Of a stretch of 64,000 nucleotides of DNA, positions 26,881 to 39,684 are shown piece by piece. The translations under genes and the position numbers were made by a program. How positions within the stretch are numbered: the stretch's first letter is position 1; each line of letters starts with the position of its first letter. The notes beneath the pieces are model-generated. The model searched no databases, was not told where the DNA came from, and saw nothing but the letters and a program-made list of their open reading frames with translations. Origin of the DNA: Aphis gossypii (Eukaryota > Arthropoda > Insecta > Hemiptera > Aphididae); NCBI RefSeq assembly GCF_020184175.1, contig NC_065531.1:60528806-60592805 (forward strand), in the 5' to 3' direction.

Positions 26881-28281
26881 CGAGTTTTCATCGGTCTCAT
26901 CTATGTATATATATATATATACGTGCTCAGCATCACTCCCTCTCTGCAGTATCGCTAAGCATAACGCTGGCGACGTAAACCTTTTAATAATCTCTTTCTT
27001 CCGAACCGATTTCCTTATTTTCTTTTATTGTTACGATTATGTCCGAACTTCTGGCCACAGTTTGAAGCGTACATATTATATTATTATATACCCTCCCGCG
27101 GCGGCACAACCGTACCTATATATAATATACGCAGCCGTGAATCCTGTGTAACCTTCGGCATACAAACGACGGTAAATTCGGACAATAAATACATTTATAT
27201 ATAAATATATATACACACATACACACGTTTTGGCGATAAAAACCGTCGTCGCGGTGGAACATGGGTATCTTATTCTGTATGTATCAGGGCGCGAGGAGGG
27301 GTAGGTGAAATTTTCTGCGAGACGAAAAATGTTGAATTTATTCTTAAAGAAAAATACATACACACATATATATATATATAGCGCGTTTAGGTATAATACA
27401 ATATCGTTTCGCGTTTTCATTCCTAATAAATAATTAAATCCTCTACTAGCTAGACCGCGCGTATATAATATATTATACGGAATAATATCATACTTCATGC
27501 ACGTACAAAAACACACACCCACACACCCTAGCTCTTGTATATATGTTGTTGTTTCTCTTCTATACACATATAATATGAGTAAATAAATATTCCCTTCGGT
27601 TTATATGTGTACACGTATTTTACTATCTTTCACAATATTATATCGTTTTTCTCTTATAACTGCCGCGACCGAGCTCGTGAGTGCTGTGCGTATTCGCATC
27701 GGGTTGGGGTTCAGGTGTGCTGACCATTGCTGACCAAGCGTCCCTTCACGTACGTTCGACACATGTGTTACGCTCTTACCCGGGGATCTTTTATTACATT
27801 TTTTTTTTACCGCCTGTCATCCCCTATATTTCCGCAACCGCGCGCCGTCGACGCCACCGCTGCTTTTCTCCTCCGGGCCAAGTCAATTAAGTCCCCGGGA
27901 CGTGGTTGTCTTTTTTTTTTCCGTTCCTTTTGTGCCGGGGCGTGGCCTTAGGTAAACCACACGACTGTGAAAAGCCCGAAGTAAATATAATATATATATA
28001 CATTTACACAGGGAAAAAAAGAAATGTTTAAAAAAAAATACCCACTTTATTACACGACAAACGAATTAAAAAGGCGGCGAACCATGACAGATGGCGAGGG
28101 AAAAAGTTCATTTTTTGCCCTTGCGGAATCAGGAATTGTTCTTTATTTTTTAATTTTTTCGGACTTAAAATATCGTGTCCGCCGGCCGCTATCCCGCCAC
28201 AACGGTTTGTTTTTAAAAGCATTTCTGTAGTTATACTACACTACTTAAAACAAATAACAATTTCTTGGGGTACGTATATTT

Positions 28282-28317
<36 letters not shown>

Positions 28318-28650
28318 TATTATCATATCTCTTTTATTACGCTGCATTTTTTTGGGCCGTCCCGACAACCACCGTTGTCGCCGAAGGAAAGGGGTGAATT
28401 TCATATGCATACGTGCTGGTCTGGTTGTAATTGTGGTTGGGGAATTTCCCAGGACCCATAAACGAGCGTTTTCGGTTTCAATTATCTCCTTATTTATTTT
28501 ATTACCGTTCACGTATATATAAAGAGGTCGTTTTCAGACACTATAGTACCTTTATAATTTGCATACGCACCCTCTTAAAATGCCGTCGTCTCTGTTGTCA
28601 CTAACGACAGTATTTTCCTTTTTTTCCTACATACCGCCGATTACGACCTA
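26881..28650. other. Mixed noncoding stretch with microsatellites
   Basis: CpG-moderate sequence with ACAC runs (about 27510-27525) and an (ATT)8 tract. The 163-codon open frame at 27076-27567 begins with GTG and is Tyr/Ile-rich, and looks like chance. Confidence 0.45.
28289..28312. repeat. (ATT)8 microsatellite
   Basis: Eight perfect ATT units. Confidence 0.95.
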
Positions 28651-30120
28651 GTGTACACGTACGCTATTCTTTTATATTACAACAATAATTGCAATAAAAG
28701 AATCATTGATAAAAATGAAATATATAAACGTATAAAAAAGTGATGTTCAAAAATAATCATACCCATTTATATTTCAAGTATTTTAAAGTGTTTTTAATAT
28801 ATTTCAATAGTATTTAATATATTTTATAATAAATTATAATTTTATATACATCACACAATCATATACATATAATGCTTTAATATGAAGTGTATGTATACTT
28901 TGATAAAAATATGAAATTATCATTTCTTTGGATTATTAGTACATAAATAATAATACGTATGATCGTTTATAACAATATTATATCAATATAGTTAATGACA
29001 AAGATAGATTGTACAAAGTATACATATAGATAAATTATTATGAGTGACAATTACCTATATTTTATAGATATTGTCGTATATAATTTATTCAAGGACTATA
29101 TTGAATAGAATTCATGTCAAACGTATATTAATTCCAATAAACATTAAGTTGTAAATCATTTGTTAGTATATCGAAATTCATAAATGTCAACAAATATACA
29201 AATTTGTTAATTTGTGTACATATAATACAAACATTAAATTGATAAATCAAAATTAAAATATTTTGGAAATATAAAAATTAGTCTTATAGTAATTGGAATT
29301 ATTATAATATTATAATTTCAGATGATGATAATGATAATAATAATAGGTATAATACGTATAATACACGTATAAAACATATTAGCAACTATAATATCATCAA
29401 TATTTAATTATATCGGAAAATATTTATATCGATTAAGTATTTAGAACCAGATATGAATACAAAATAATTATTTCTTTCTAATTATGAATATGAAGATAAT
29501 AGTGAATATATTTTATTTTGAGAATGTATTATTACAATTATTTATTACTAATCTTGAGATTTAAATATACTAATAAAGAGTACCGCCTTATCAGTTTTCA
29601 CGTTTATGTTGTTTGAATAATCCAACATTATACTACGGTTATTCGTATGACCTATATCTAATAAAATGTCGATTTATAATGATATTTCAGGAAACTATAC
29701 TATAACATTAGTTAGATTAGGTTTGTTCTTAATTAAACAAACAATCGTATTTGATTTTACTCACTATGTAAATACCATGGAAAATAATTTAATAAATGAT
29801 TACCAGTATAAAAATATAATGTAAAATGTTAAGCGTAATAAATAACAGTGTGTAAGAGTACATAACGCCATGTCCGTTGTTTATGGTGGAATTATATGGT
29901 ACAATGCTCGTTATTGCACTCTATTACCTGTGTATAATATTTTGAAATATGATCCGTTGAATAATAATTGCACAGTTGCACAACGACACGCATATATTAA
30001 TATACAGTATTTAGCGTTGAATAATAATATGTGACTGTTAATATATCTGCACTCATGAGTATAATAATATCACAATAAATAGGTTTCGAAGGACGAGAGT
30101 TTTATCACGATAGCACAACA
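28651..30120. other. AT-rich stretch
   Basis: Uniformly AT-rich with no open frame above about 60 codons and no motif cluster. I see nothing in it beyond background repeats. Confidence 0.6.
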
Positions 30121-30579
30121 GAAATACTATACGAAGAGTGTGTATACGGCTATATATGTATATCGTATAATAATAATAATAATAATACAGTGTAATAGTG
30201 TGACGGGACAACGAAGTCGTACGAAAATGAATTCAATTATTAAAAGAAGAAGACGTACCACCGACCGTGTATATATGTTATACTGCTGCAGTTCTGTACG
30301 TACATGTATATAATACATAATAATATATACAGACACACACCGAAAAGTCAAATAATATATTTCCGAGAGGAAGGAAAAAAAAAAGTACGCGTACGCATAT
30401 ACACACATCTATCTATGTTATATTATTCTTCTTTTGGTCGGCGTCCACCAATGAATCGTGTCGCGACGATGCGATGGTGTGTAGGTACCCCGGGGCCATA
30501 CACACGCACACACGAACGCAGAGTTAAGGGTAAAACGTCATTTGCATATCTTACATTTCTATTGTATCTCATCCGAGGA

Positions 30580-31099
30580 GCTATACACACACACACACAC
30601 ATAACACACACATATATATATATATGGGCAGCGGTGTGCGTATGTGGTGTTGAGGTCATCGTCTATACACTATTTTCCTGCAGCTCGCTATATACCGCCC
30701 CAGCCGTACACGTATATACGCGCGCGCGGTGTTTTCGGCAGTTTTCCCAATTCGAGAAGAAGACTGCGCGGCCCGGGCCGCAAAACTACAATGAAAAGGC
30801 GTGCACCGGAGAGAGACCGTCTCTCTGTTTTATAGCGTTTTGCCGGCTATACAAATATAGTATATATTACGTACGTATATATATATAGTTATACGCGCGC
30901 GCGCGCCATTATATTATTATGCATAACTGTTTTCTGCCGCAGCCGATTGTCCGTTCATATACACATACGAGCGCACACCCGCTCACACGTACAAACATAT
31001 TATACAGATATATATGTACCTAAGGAACATAAAAACCCCTTTTGGAATTCTCCTTTATTTTTCCCATCCCCTCCGGGCCGCGACTATATACGGACTCGG

Positions 31100-31132
<33 letters not shown>
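30580..31132. repeat. Cluster of alternating purine-pyrimidine tracts
   Basis: An (AC)n tract at about 30584-30600 runs on through ACACAC into TATATATA up to about 30625. CGCGCGCGCGCGC lies at 30894-30906, and (TG)15 at 31103-31132. Such tracts can adopt left-handed DNA and are rare together. The long frame at 30304-30888 reads through these repeats and is not called as a gene. Confidence 0.85.
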
Positions 31133-31135
<3 letters not shown>

Positions 31136-31399
31136 ATAATATACCGCACGCTATATCGAAAAAAAACACCACGGAATTCATCTCCACACTATATACGAGC
31201 GGCATATTTTATCTTGGCGCACTATATTTAATATACATTATATACATCTATTATTATATTATTATTATTACGTTCATATAAATATATGGTCGTACAAATT
31301 GTTTCGCTTAATTTAACATTTTCGATGTCGTTAATATTCTCTACTACCAAGACACGCCGCCGTGCTGTATACACAGTATTATATAGGTACCTTTATCTG

Positions 31400-33060
31400 T
31401 CTGAAAATCTCTCGTGTGTTCGGGTCATTAAGTGTGCCGACGGTGATATAGGGATACAATGGTGTACGTAGGACCCCCGAAATTGCAGAAGAAATCCTTG
31501 GACTTAATTTATTATGCAAATTTTCGACTGAGACCCCGAGAGGTATATATAACATAGTTCGTGTAACCCCCACGGGTAATCAATGACCCAGGGCTCAGAC
31601 CTAACCTCTAATCCCTAATTGCTTCCTGGCCGGAACGACCTTTAGCGTGTCCTTTTTTTGCTAACCCACCCATATTCGTTTTTTCTTTTTTTGTCCTCGA
31701 TCTCACCGTGATCTAATTGGTTTCTCCCCCTAGCCAAAAGCCGTCGTATATTAATTACCAGACGAACAAATTCGATGGCTGCTGGACAGCGGGGCAACGA
31801 ATATATATATTTTTATTGTGCTATAGAGGAAGAATCAAAAGAAAAAAAAACGATTTTCCATCAGTAATTCAACCAATGTTAACGGTTAAGACCGGTGGCT
31901 GCAGTAGACTAAAAAGTAGCGGTGGTTATGAAAAAGCTCCTCGAAGACATGAACCGATTTTTCTTCCTGCCCTTCTTTCGTTGTTGTTGGTTTCTTTTTC
32001 TTTATGTATATATTATACTGGTGTCCTTATTTAAATCAGTGGTTAGGTTTCCGGAATTAATGGTCAGGAACGGAGGGCCGGAAGAGATAAAAAAAAGTAT
32101 ATATAAAGACAAAGACAAAGTATAAAAAACAAAGTTTGCAAAATTTCCGCCCACTGGTAAAAAGTAATTAATTCGTACTTAGGGTGCTCGGAAAATTTTC
32201 TTTAATTAACTACAATTATAGATGGCAAGAAGCTTTTCCTTGATATTTAACAAAACCGAAAAACTTTTTCTTCTCTTTTTGCTATCCCTCCTCCTTGGGA
32301 AACTTTAATTCGCCGGTGTTATCGCGTATATACCTCCCCGAAATTAAGCTGGCCGCCGCTTGACAAATTACTTTTCATTCACCATCTGTACACCCTTTTT
32401 ATAATTTTAATACGCATATTAATACTATTTATATATATATTTATAATCAAGAGCATTTAAAAACGAAAATCAATTTTCTGAGCAAAAAGTTTTCACAACC
32501 CTTTCGCCGACCATTAATCCCGATTAACACTGATTAACTTTTAGACAACAAACGTCATTATATAATTATATAAACGTCTCGCGGCTCGACAAATTCGTAT
32601 TTTTGCCTTTTTTCTTTCTTTCCGTCTCATATTATATTACAGTTTCTTTATTTTTTTGTTCTTCCTTTTCCGTCTCTCTATTACTCCCTTTCTCGCTACT
32701 TCCTCCATGCATGATTTTCCCGTCACCACCGGTCGTGTCATCTTTTTCAAAAGTTTATTATAAGCCGGCAATTAAAACGTCTCCGGGGGACCTAGCGAAA
32801 ACGTGCGTGTAATGTGATAATGGTCCCATAAAAACTGCTTTTCAGTCCCAAGGTGGGATCGCGCGCACGCGCTAGCGTATAAACCGACAATTTATTCGGC
32901 CCACATAGAACTTAAAACAAGCGATAAGAAAACCGCAATACACTTAAATCACGCAAAGGGGTGGCGGCAGCGTAGACGATTGGAGATGAGGAAACAGCGG
33001 CGGCAAAGACACCCGACGAATTTTAATTAAAATTGTCGCGCCTGTGCTAGCCATATTTAT
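31400..33060. promoter_or_regulatory. Unique-looking, repeat-poor block (enhancer candidate)
   Basis: Unlike its flanks this block has few TATATA or AGGTA words, and has C/T-rich and homeodomain-type words. There is a perfect POU octamer ATGCAAAT at 31514..31521, and several TAATTG or TAATTA cores around 31600-31760 and 32165-32215. Repeat-poor islands of this kind often mark constrained regulatory DNA. That is inference. Confidence 0.35.
31928..32125 (+). CDS. Small open frame with one predicted membrane helix (doubtful)
   Basis: ATG at 31928 opens 65 codons ending TAA. The peptide begins MKKLLEDMNRF, has a strongly hydrophobic segment of about 25 residues (around residues 11-36, Phe/Leu/Ile/Val-rich), then a charged tail ending YKDKDKV. 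This is the shape of a small membrane protein, but it lies in a T-rich region where Phe/Leu runs arise by chance. No relative is recognised. Confidence 0.15.
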   Translation: MKKLLEDMNRFFFLPFFRCCWFLFLYVYIILVSLFKSVVRFPELMVRNGGPEEIKKSIYKDKDKV

Positions 33061-35030
33061 TGGAGAAAATCTCTCCCTCTCTCTCTCTCTACTCTCTCTT
33101 TATATAATATACACTCGTATATATCGTATACGAACAAAGTACAACACACAAGTGCACACAACCTCGGTAAGCAATAGTTTTGTTCCGATCCGATTTATCG
33201 GCTTATATAATATTTATGTATATGCTCGTATATATATTTATATTATATCGAGTGTAACACAGGAAACTCGGTATCGCCACACTATCTAACCACGTTCGAA
33301 ACCGATGTCCTGTTTACGTGTTCACACGTTCCACACGCCAGTTATCAAATATATATACGTACACATACACACACGTATAATATATTACATATATTATTAT
33401 ATACCCTCTGTCCAAAATTATGTGTGTGTTCTGTTTTTTTTAATGTCTTATCAACGATTTTTGATGTCTCGCGTGGGACGTTCTATATGGGTTTGTTTTT
33501 GTTTTTTTTTTTGTCGTCAAAAGGGAAGTATTTTTCAAAACTCATCTGTGCCGAGAACTCGTGACTGCGTATTGTCCAGACTGCAGCAGTGAGGCAGAAG
33601 ACAAAGACGACGGCAGAAAAAAAAAACACGTGTTTGGATTTTTCATACAACTATATAATATAATATAATACGTTTTGTATATAACATAGTATTATATACT
33701 ACCCAAGTCGTCTCCATTTGTAATTTTATGTCGTTGCGTACAACCCGAATATTATTATTATACTATAAAGTATAAATTATTCACTATTTGGTTTTGGACA
33801 CACGCACAGTGATCATTTGACAAATTCACAACGTATTATTGCCATTCTACAAATATATTGTACATGGAATATTTTTCAAATTCGGACGAACAAAGAAAAA
33901 ACACATTCACAAATTAATACTGTATTATGTATAAAATTTAATATATTTATAAGTATTAGGTCAACGTACTCAAAATAAATAATGAATAAGCATTATGCAC
34001 ATTGTACATTATCATAAGATAATATATTACAGTTAACCGTAAATGGAATATTTTTTTATTCGTTTCGATTGTCAATATTATGTAAAATAAACTTCCAGTT
34101 CATAACAGAGGAAGAGTAAAGATCTAAGAAACAACTATGACTGTAGTATAATTGTTCACAAAGTACCGAGTAAAAAATCAGAATTATTATTTGTATCATG
34201 AATAAGATGTGTAATAGGTATGCGTGTGATCTAATGTCATTCATAACAAATTGTATATTATTTAATTTTACAACGAATTTAATTCAATCGTTATTTTTTT
34301 ATGTATACCAATATAAAAATAGATTAAATTATCGATATAATTTTTGCAATGTATTCGAATTTGGTGTCGTCCGTTTTGAAGGCGACGAGTTAACTGAGAT
34401 ATTATTATATCACATAAAATTACCTACGACCTAATCGTTTTTTTCTTCATACGAATCCAAGAATGTAATCGTCTGTTTTCGTGAAAAAAAATGTCAAGGG
34501 CAGTGATTTTCTGATGAAAAAAATACATGTATAACGTATAATGAACTTCACATTGTACGCGCGCATGGTATATAATATACAGTGCAGCGTTATTCTGTTA
34601 GTCGGGCACAAATAAACATTTCACTCGGATAAATCAATTATGTTTTGGACGTTTTTAATCGGTGTGTTGTTGTTCTCGTTACACATATTATACTGATTCA
34701 TCGTTTTTCGGTGACGATAATATTATTAATGCATGATATACACTGCGACGGTGTATATATATATAAAAATAGTCGTAATAATCGAGCGTACACGCACACA
34801 CACACATGTATTAACCGGCACCTTTGTGCTAGTCCTGGAAACATATTATACAATATACGTATACTATATAGTACGATATTTAGGGTGTTACTGTGCGACG
34901 CTTATACAGAAAACAGAACGTCGTCGAACACAGCAACACTACAGTAATCTAATCGTGGAGAGCATATTATAAGCCTCAGCGTCCGGTCCGGAGAAAGATC
35001 GGACGATAAGGGATTTTGACGACGACACAC
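33061..35030. other. Noncoding stretch with microsatellites
   Basis: CT-rich repeat at about 33070-33100, ACAC runs at about 33360-33375 and 34792-34806, and AT-rich filler. Open frames are short. The 78-codon frame at 34198-34434 starts with ATG but has no recognisable feature. Confidence 0.5.
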
Positions 35031-35035
35031 GTATA

Positions 35036-35673
35036 CAGGGTGAATCACTGACCCCGATCATCTCATTTTCACGTTGACATTTTATTAAGGATTTATTCAA
35101 ATTCTGACTGTTACAATGTATTAGTTTTATATACCTATTTGAAGAATATTTTTTTAATTATTTAGATTTTTATACAATTTAAAAAAGAGTATCTATTTTT
35201 GACTTATTTTTTTAAACGGAAAACAACCATTTTTCCTATTCAGCAAACGATTTTTTTATTTTTTTTGAAAAATTAGATGTTTCTAAATCAGAAATAGCCA
35301 TATATAATATATATATATATATTATATACATATAGATTTTGTCAAGTCTGTATTAATTGTATATCATAATATAATTATATTATCCTTGGTATAAAAAAGA
35401 TAAATAATTTAAAAACCACACGTTTAAATTTCAATTTAGATACATTAATATTTAAAAAAAATTGAACTGCTCGATAATTGATTGGAAAAGTGTGGTAATT
35501 CTCATTTGAAAAATATATAAGTTAATATTATCACTAAAAGACACTCTTCATAAGTGATGTGAAAAATAGAAATGTTTAAATATATAGAATCTATAAGTAC
35601 TTAAAGATTCCAAAAATCCGTTAAAAATTATTAAAAAAAAAAATACGGTGAATATGATTTGCGAATCACCCTG
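35036..35673. mobile_element. Non-autonomous DNA transposon (MITE) with CAGGGTGA ends
   Basis: The left end reads CAGGGTGAATCAC and the right end, read inverted, CAGGGTGATTCGC: 11 of 13 matches. Both ends are flanked by TATA (35032..35035 and 35674..35677), so the target duplication is TA or TATA. The 638-bp interior is AT-rich with no coding capacity. TA duplication fits Tc1/mariner-type elements. Copies with these ends elsewhere in the genome would confirm it. Confidence 0.7.
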
Positions 35674-37970
35674 TATATTATATAATTATGTTCTATATTT
35701 ATATGTATTCACTAGTGATTTGAGTCCTACGAGTGCAGTATACGTAATATATTATTATTAGTGTAGATAAAAACGTACCGCCACTATATTATGTTATTGT
35801 TATAAATGCCGAATTTTTATACAGTTATTACAGAGCAGTTTCAATTTACAATAATATAATATATAAACGAATGTGGTGTCCGTATTTAAAATAATTCTAC
35901 CTCATTGACAGATTTTCCAAAGAAATCCCAATTGACCACCACGGCACAGCAGCAGAAAAACGAAAGTCTTATATACGAGTACATCTCATTCCCGCGCATC
36001 TTAAAGTTTTTCTGTTTTTTTTTTAACTATTTTTTTTTAAAAACTTTCATCATTGTTATTATTCACTTTCTCGTCGCCTCCGTTAGGATTTTACCCCTTT
36101 TTGGCTACAGAGGTCAACAAAACATTGTCGGAAACACTAAGTAGTAGAATTAATTCGAAATCTTGGACGGTCACCGCGTGTTTACGTTTGTCATTTATGT
36201 TTAAAAGTCGCGTGGGTCCGCGGGATGTTGGTGGTGGGGTGGCAATGGTAGAGTGCAAAGAGCCCTTTCCCAAGTTTTAATCTATAAAGTGACCAAGTTA
36301 AGCAGCTTCTGTGGTCTCTTTCGATGGTGGCACACGAAATCCTTTGGCCGTCCGTGTTTGTGTTTCCGAATCGTACTTTGCCGCGGCGTCCTGACCGTTG
36401 GGGATAGGTGTGTATGCGTGTGAGTGTGTTTATGCTTGTGTATGTATGTGATCGTGTGCTGGACAAGAGCCTCGAAGATTAAACCCGAAAATAGGGCCGG
36501 AGGCGGTGGATGTAGAAAAAATAATAATATTGTCGCACGTGCATCTGTGTCGGTGTACGGTAAGGATGTAACACCAGGGTAGGGGTAGTGGTGGTGGACA
36601 CGCAGGCGACCAGCAGTCTGGGGATACGAAATACGTGATAAGACAATGTGCTAGACATAGTGACGACATCGAGCGCGTTTAGGGATAAAAAGGTGAGACG
36701 AGGCTATTGAAAACGTCTTGGGATTTTTGAAATCCCGTGATTTATGTCATACATGAAACTATAATACACATTGTGTACGGGTCAAAGAAGAAAAACCGGT
36801 GCAATACTTACATATTATATTATTATTATTTTTGTGCACGCGCGTTATTTTCATAGACTAACCTATTATTAAGAAGGGTCCTGACTATACAACATTTAGG
36901 TAATACTTTTCCTTTCTCTATTATATGTTTATTGTGAGTATTATATTATATTTTATTATATTATATTACATCTTTTCCTTTTTAGAAATCTTCGCAATAT
37001 ACTACGGTCCATTGCCGCCTTCGTGTCATATACCTACCTACGGACAATCATTTCAGATAATCCGGTACTCGCACTTCCTGTAATAATATATATTTATATA
37101 CATATAGACGGTCTGTATATGGTATACAACATGCTCTCTGTCGTAGGGTTTTTCAATGGACAATGATTGTTACGTAGGGTAGGTACCTACATATATATTC
37201 ACACAATGATAAAACCCAAACCGAAGTGAAACAATTACTCTGAGGTGTTAAAACGTTAACTCGAATTTTCAACAATTATGACTGCACGACATCGAAAAAT
37301 GACTATATTAAACCGGCAAGTAGTGCGACAACAAATGAAAAAAAAACATATGGTATTATGTTATTACGCAAAAACTGCCAGATTGTTGTTTTAGACTTTT
37401 AGAAGCATCATTATTATTATATCACAGTGTGTAGTAAGCGAATAACGTGCTACGTGCAAAGTACGTAGCCGTAACGAATATCGGTGACGTTACGCCGATT
37501 TCGTATGTTAGCAGCGACGACGAGGTTAATGAGTTTCATCGCAGGGACGGCGTAAAACTTGGCGCGGAGAGTTCGAAGTATGGTGTAGTGGGCAAAAAAA
37601 AAAACGGGTGGTAGTAGAGGAGCAGCGGAAGTGGTAGAGAGGTTAAGTGATAACGTGTTCCGGCGGATATTAGGGGATTGGATAGTTTGTTGACACATGG
37701 CAAGGGAGAGCTCAGAAACAACTTGAAGAAGCAATCAAGATTAATCGAACAAGCAATCCATCACGGAGGCGTCTGGACCAGGTTAAAACAAGATACGTTT
37801 TGAGAAGGGCTATATAGTAGTGATGAGACGAGCGCGCGGTGGCGGAGAGAAATGTGTATATAGAGACGCGGCGGTCATCACCGCCCTTTATACGCACGCG
37901 TAGTTTATTTACGCTACCGACTTGCGTACACCATAATATATATATATATATACTGTTTGACATCAAACGT
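35674..37970. other. Noncoding stretch of mixed composition
   Basis: A GC-moderate patch at 36060-36720 contains TG-rich repeats (about 36408-36450). 37450-37900 is moderately GC-rich and includes the inverted pair GCTACGT/ACGTAGC (37449..37455 and 37463..37469). A 12-bp palindrome GTAGGTACCTAC is at 37179..37190. No supported gene. Confidence 0.45.
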
Positions 37971-39031
37971 CACAACACATAACCGTGTAAAATGTACATA
38001 GTGCAATGACGGTCAGAAGAATTTGTAATAAGGAATGTATCTGATTTTTATTTATATCATTTTCGTTTATAAAATATACATAGGTAGCACATTATATAAT
38101 ATTATAAATTTTAATATATATATTATTGTAAATATTGAAAAAAAAAGCATGAAAAGATAAATCTCTCTCATTCTCATCACTATTACAAAACACTAAATTA
38201 TTTAAGTAAAATTTAATATTTTTATCGTAGGTACCTGTATCTATGTGTATATGTTTTTTTACATAATTTATAAAAATTATAATAACAATAATAGTATACG
38301 ATGTAAAAAGATATAGCGAACTTTAAAATCGGTCATCAACACACGAGTACCGCGAAAACAAACTTAACGAGCATAAAAACATGTAAATAGAACACATTTC
38401 TAATTAGTCATTTTGTTTTTGTTTTTACATATTATATGAGATTTAAAAAAATAAAACTCGTAAAAAAATGGCAATAATATATGAAATATACGACTTCCTG
38501 TCAGGGACAAAGAAACACGTGTCCCCCACAGGCCACAATCACTATATTTATATATATTAATATTATAGTATGAACGTTTAATGTACTAATAGCCGAGGTA
38601 TATTTAAATTTAATTTAACGGTTTCTGTTTAAAAAAAATTTTCGTTTTGCCCGCTGCGGTGTTATTATGTCGCAACATGTCGCTGCACTATAAACGTTTC
38701 TGAAATTGAATCTAACGAACGATAATAATGATAAGTCATATAACTATATTGCTATATTAAAAAAAAATTGATATAGTCACAATATTATAATATACAAATA
38801 ATATTACTTTAATAGTTTAATGCACTTAAAATAGGTATCAACGTGGTGTTACGTGTACATGCGTAGGACTCAAAAACATAATATATAACAATATTATGAT
38901 GTGTATGATAACCGGAAATGACAGTTTCGATAATCTCAGTTGGGTTCCGTCATTTGTGTATATTGTACAATACGTTATATGTAGCCTATAGGTTAATGTT
39001 GAAAATGCACTGCGGTAGTGTTATAGTATTA
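37971..39031. other. AT-rich stretch
   Basis: AT-rich, with TAGGTACCTG at 38228..38237. No frames or motif clusters worth calling. Confidence 0.55.
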
Positions 39032-39684
39032 TAACAATATCGCAGATCCGTGCCAATGGCAAGAGGGCAATCGTTGCCCCTATCATTTTAATATTAATGT
39101 ATTACATCAATAAAACTTGGTAAAAATTATTGTATTGTGAAAAATAATTATAAAAATACATTTTTATTAATATTATATACTAATGTTTAAGCATATATTT
39201 AAAAAATATCGTCCAGTGGATATAATCTCTGTATTGTAGAATATATATGACGTCAAGTGAATATCATAATTGAGTAGGTCACTGCAGTGATGAATGTGCT
39301 AAATTTGAATTAAAATCATAAGCTATTCTATAGGTGTTAGGTGAAAAACGATTCTGAGTAAAAATTACGGTTAAAAATTTTAATAACTTTAATGATTATC
39401 AAAAAATTTTCTTAAAATGTTTGTACTGATTTTCTTAAATTGATTTAAACAGTAGCTAAGTTGAAGCACTTTTTCTACTTTTCTCAGTTACAAAAAAATT
39501 AAAACCACACATCGTTGTAAAATAAATAGATTCTCCGCTCGATTCAGAATTTAAAACTGTAATTGATATGTAGAAATAAAATTCTACAATAGACATTTTC
39601 TGATGCTGCCTACTATACAACTTTGTTTCCCTCCCCCCTCTCTATCCAAACAATAGATCTGGCTACGGTCCTGCGATATCGTTA
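39032..39684. mobile_element. Non-autonomous DNA transposon with imperfect 24-bp terminal inverted repeats
   Basis: The left end TAACAATATCGCAG (39032..39045) continues with CCGT and GCCA after two mismatched bases. The right end read inverted from 39684 is TAACGATATCGCAG, then CCGT, one extra A, and GCCA. About 21 of 24 positions agree. The interior, 653 bp end to end, is AT-rich and noncoding. It contains a 12-bp palindrome TCACTGCAGTGA (39279..39290) and a small hairpin GGGCAA/TTGCCC near 39066-39080. No clear target duplication is visible, so the exact ends and superfamily are uncertain. Confidence 0.5.

Noticed and set aside
27076..27567. 163-codon minus-strand frame
   Set aside because: Starts with GTG, is Tyr/Ile-rich from AT repeats, and has no domain.
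21829..28312. Regular ATT arrays as possible CRISPR-like repeats
   Set aside because: They are plain microsatellites with no spacers, in a eukaryotic genome.
30304..30888. 194-codon plus-strand open frame
   Set aside because: It reads through CACACA, TATATA and CG repeats. The peptide is low complexity with Tyr/Ile/Thr-His runs.
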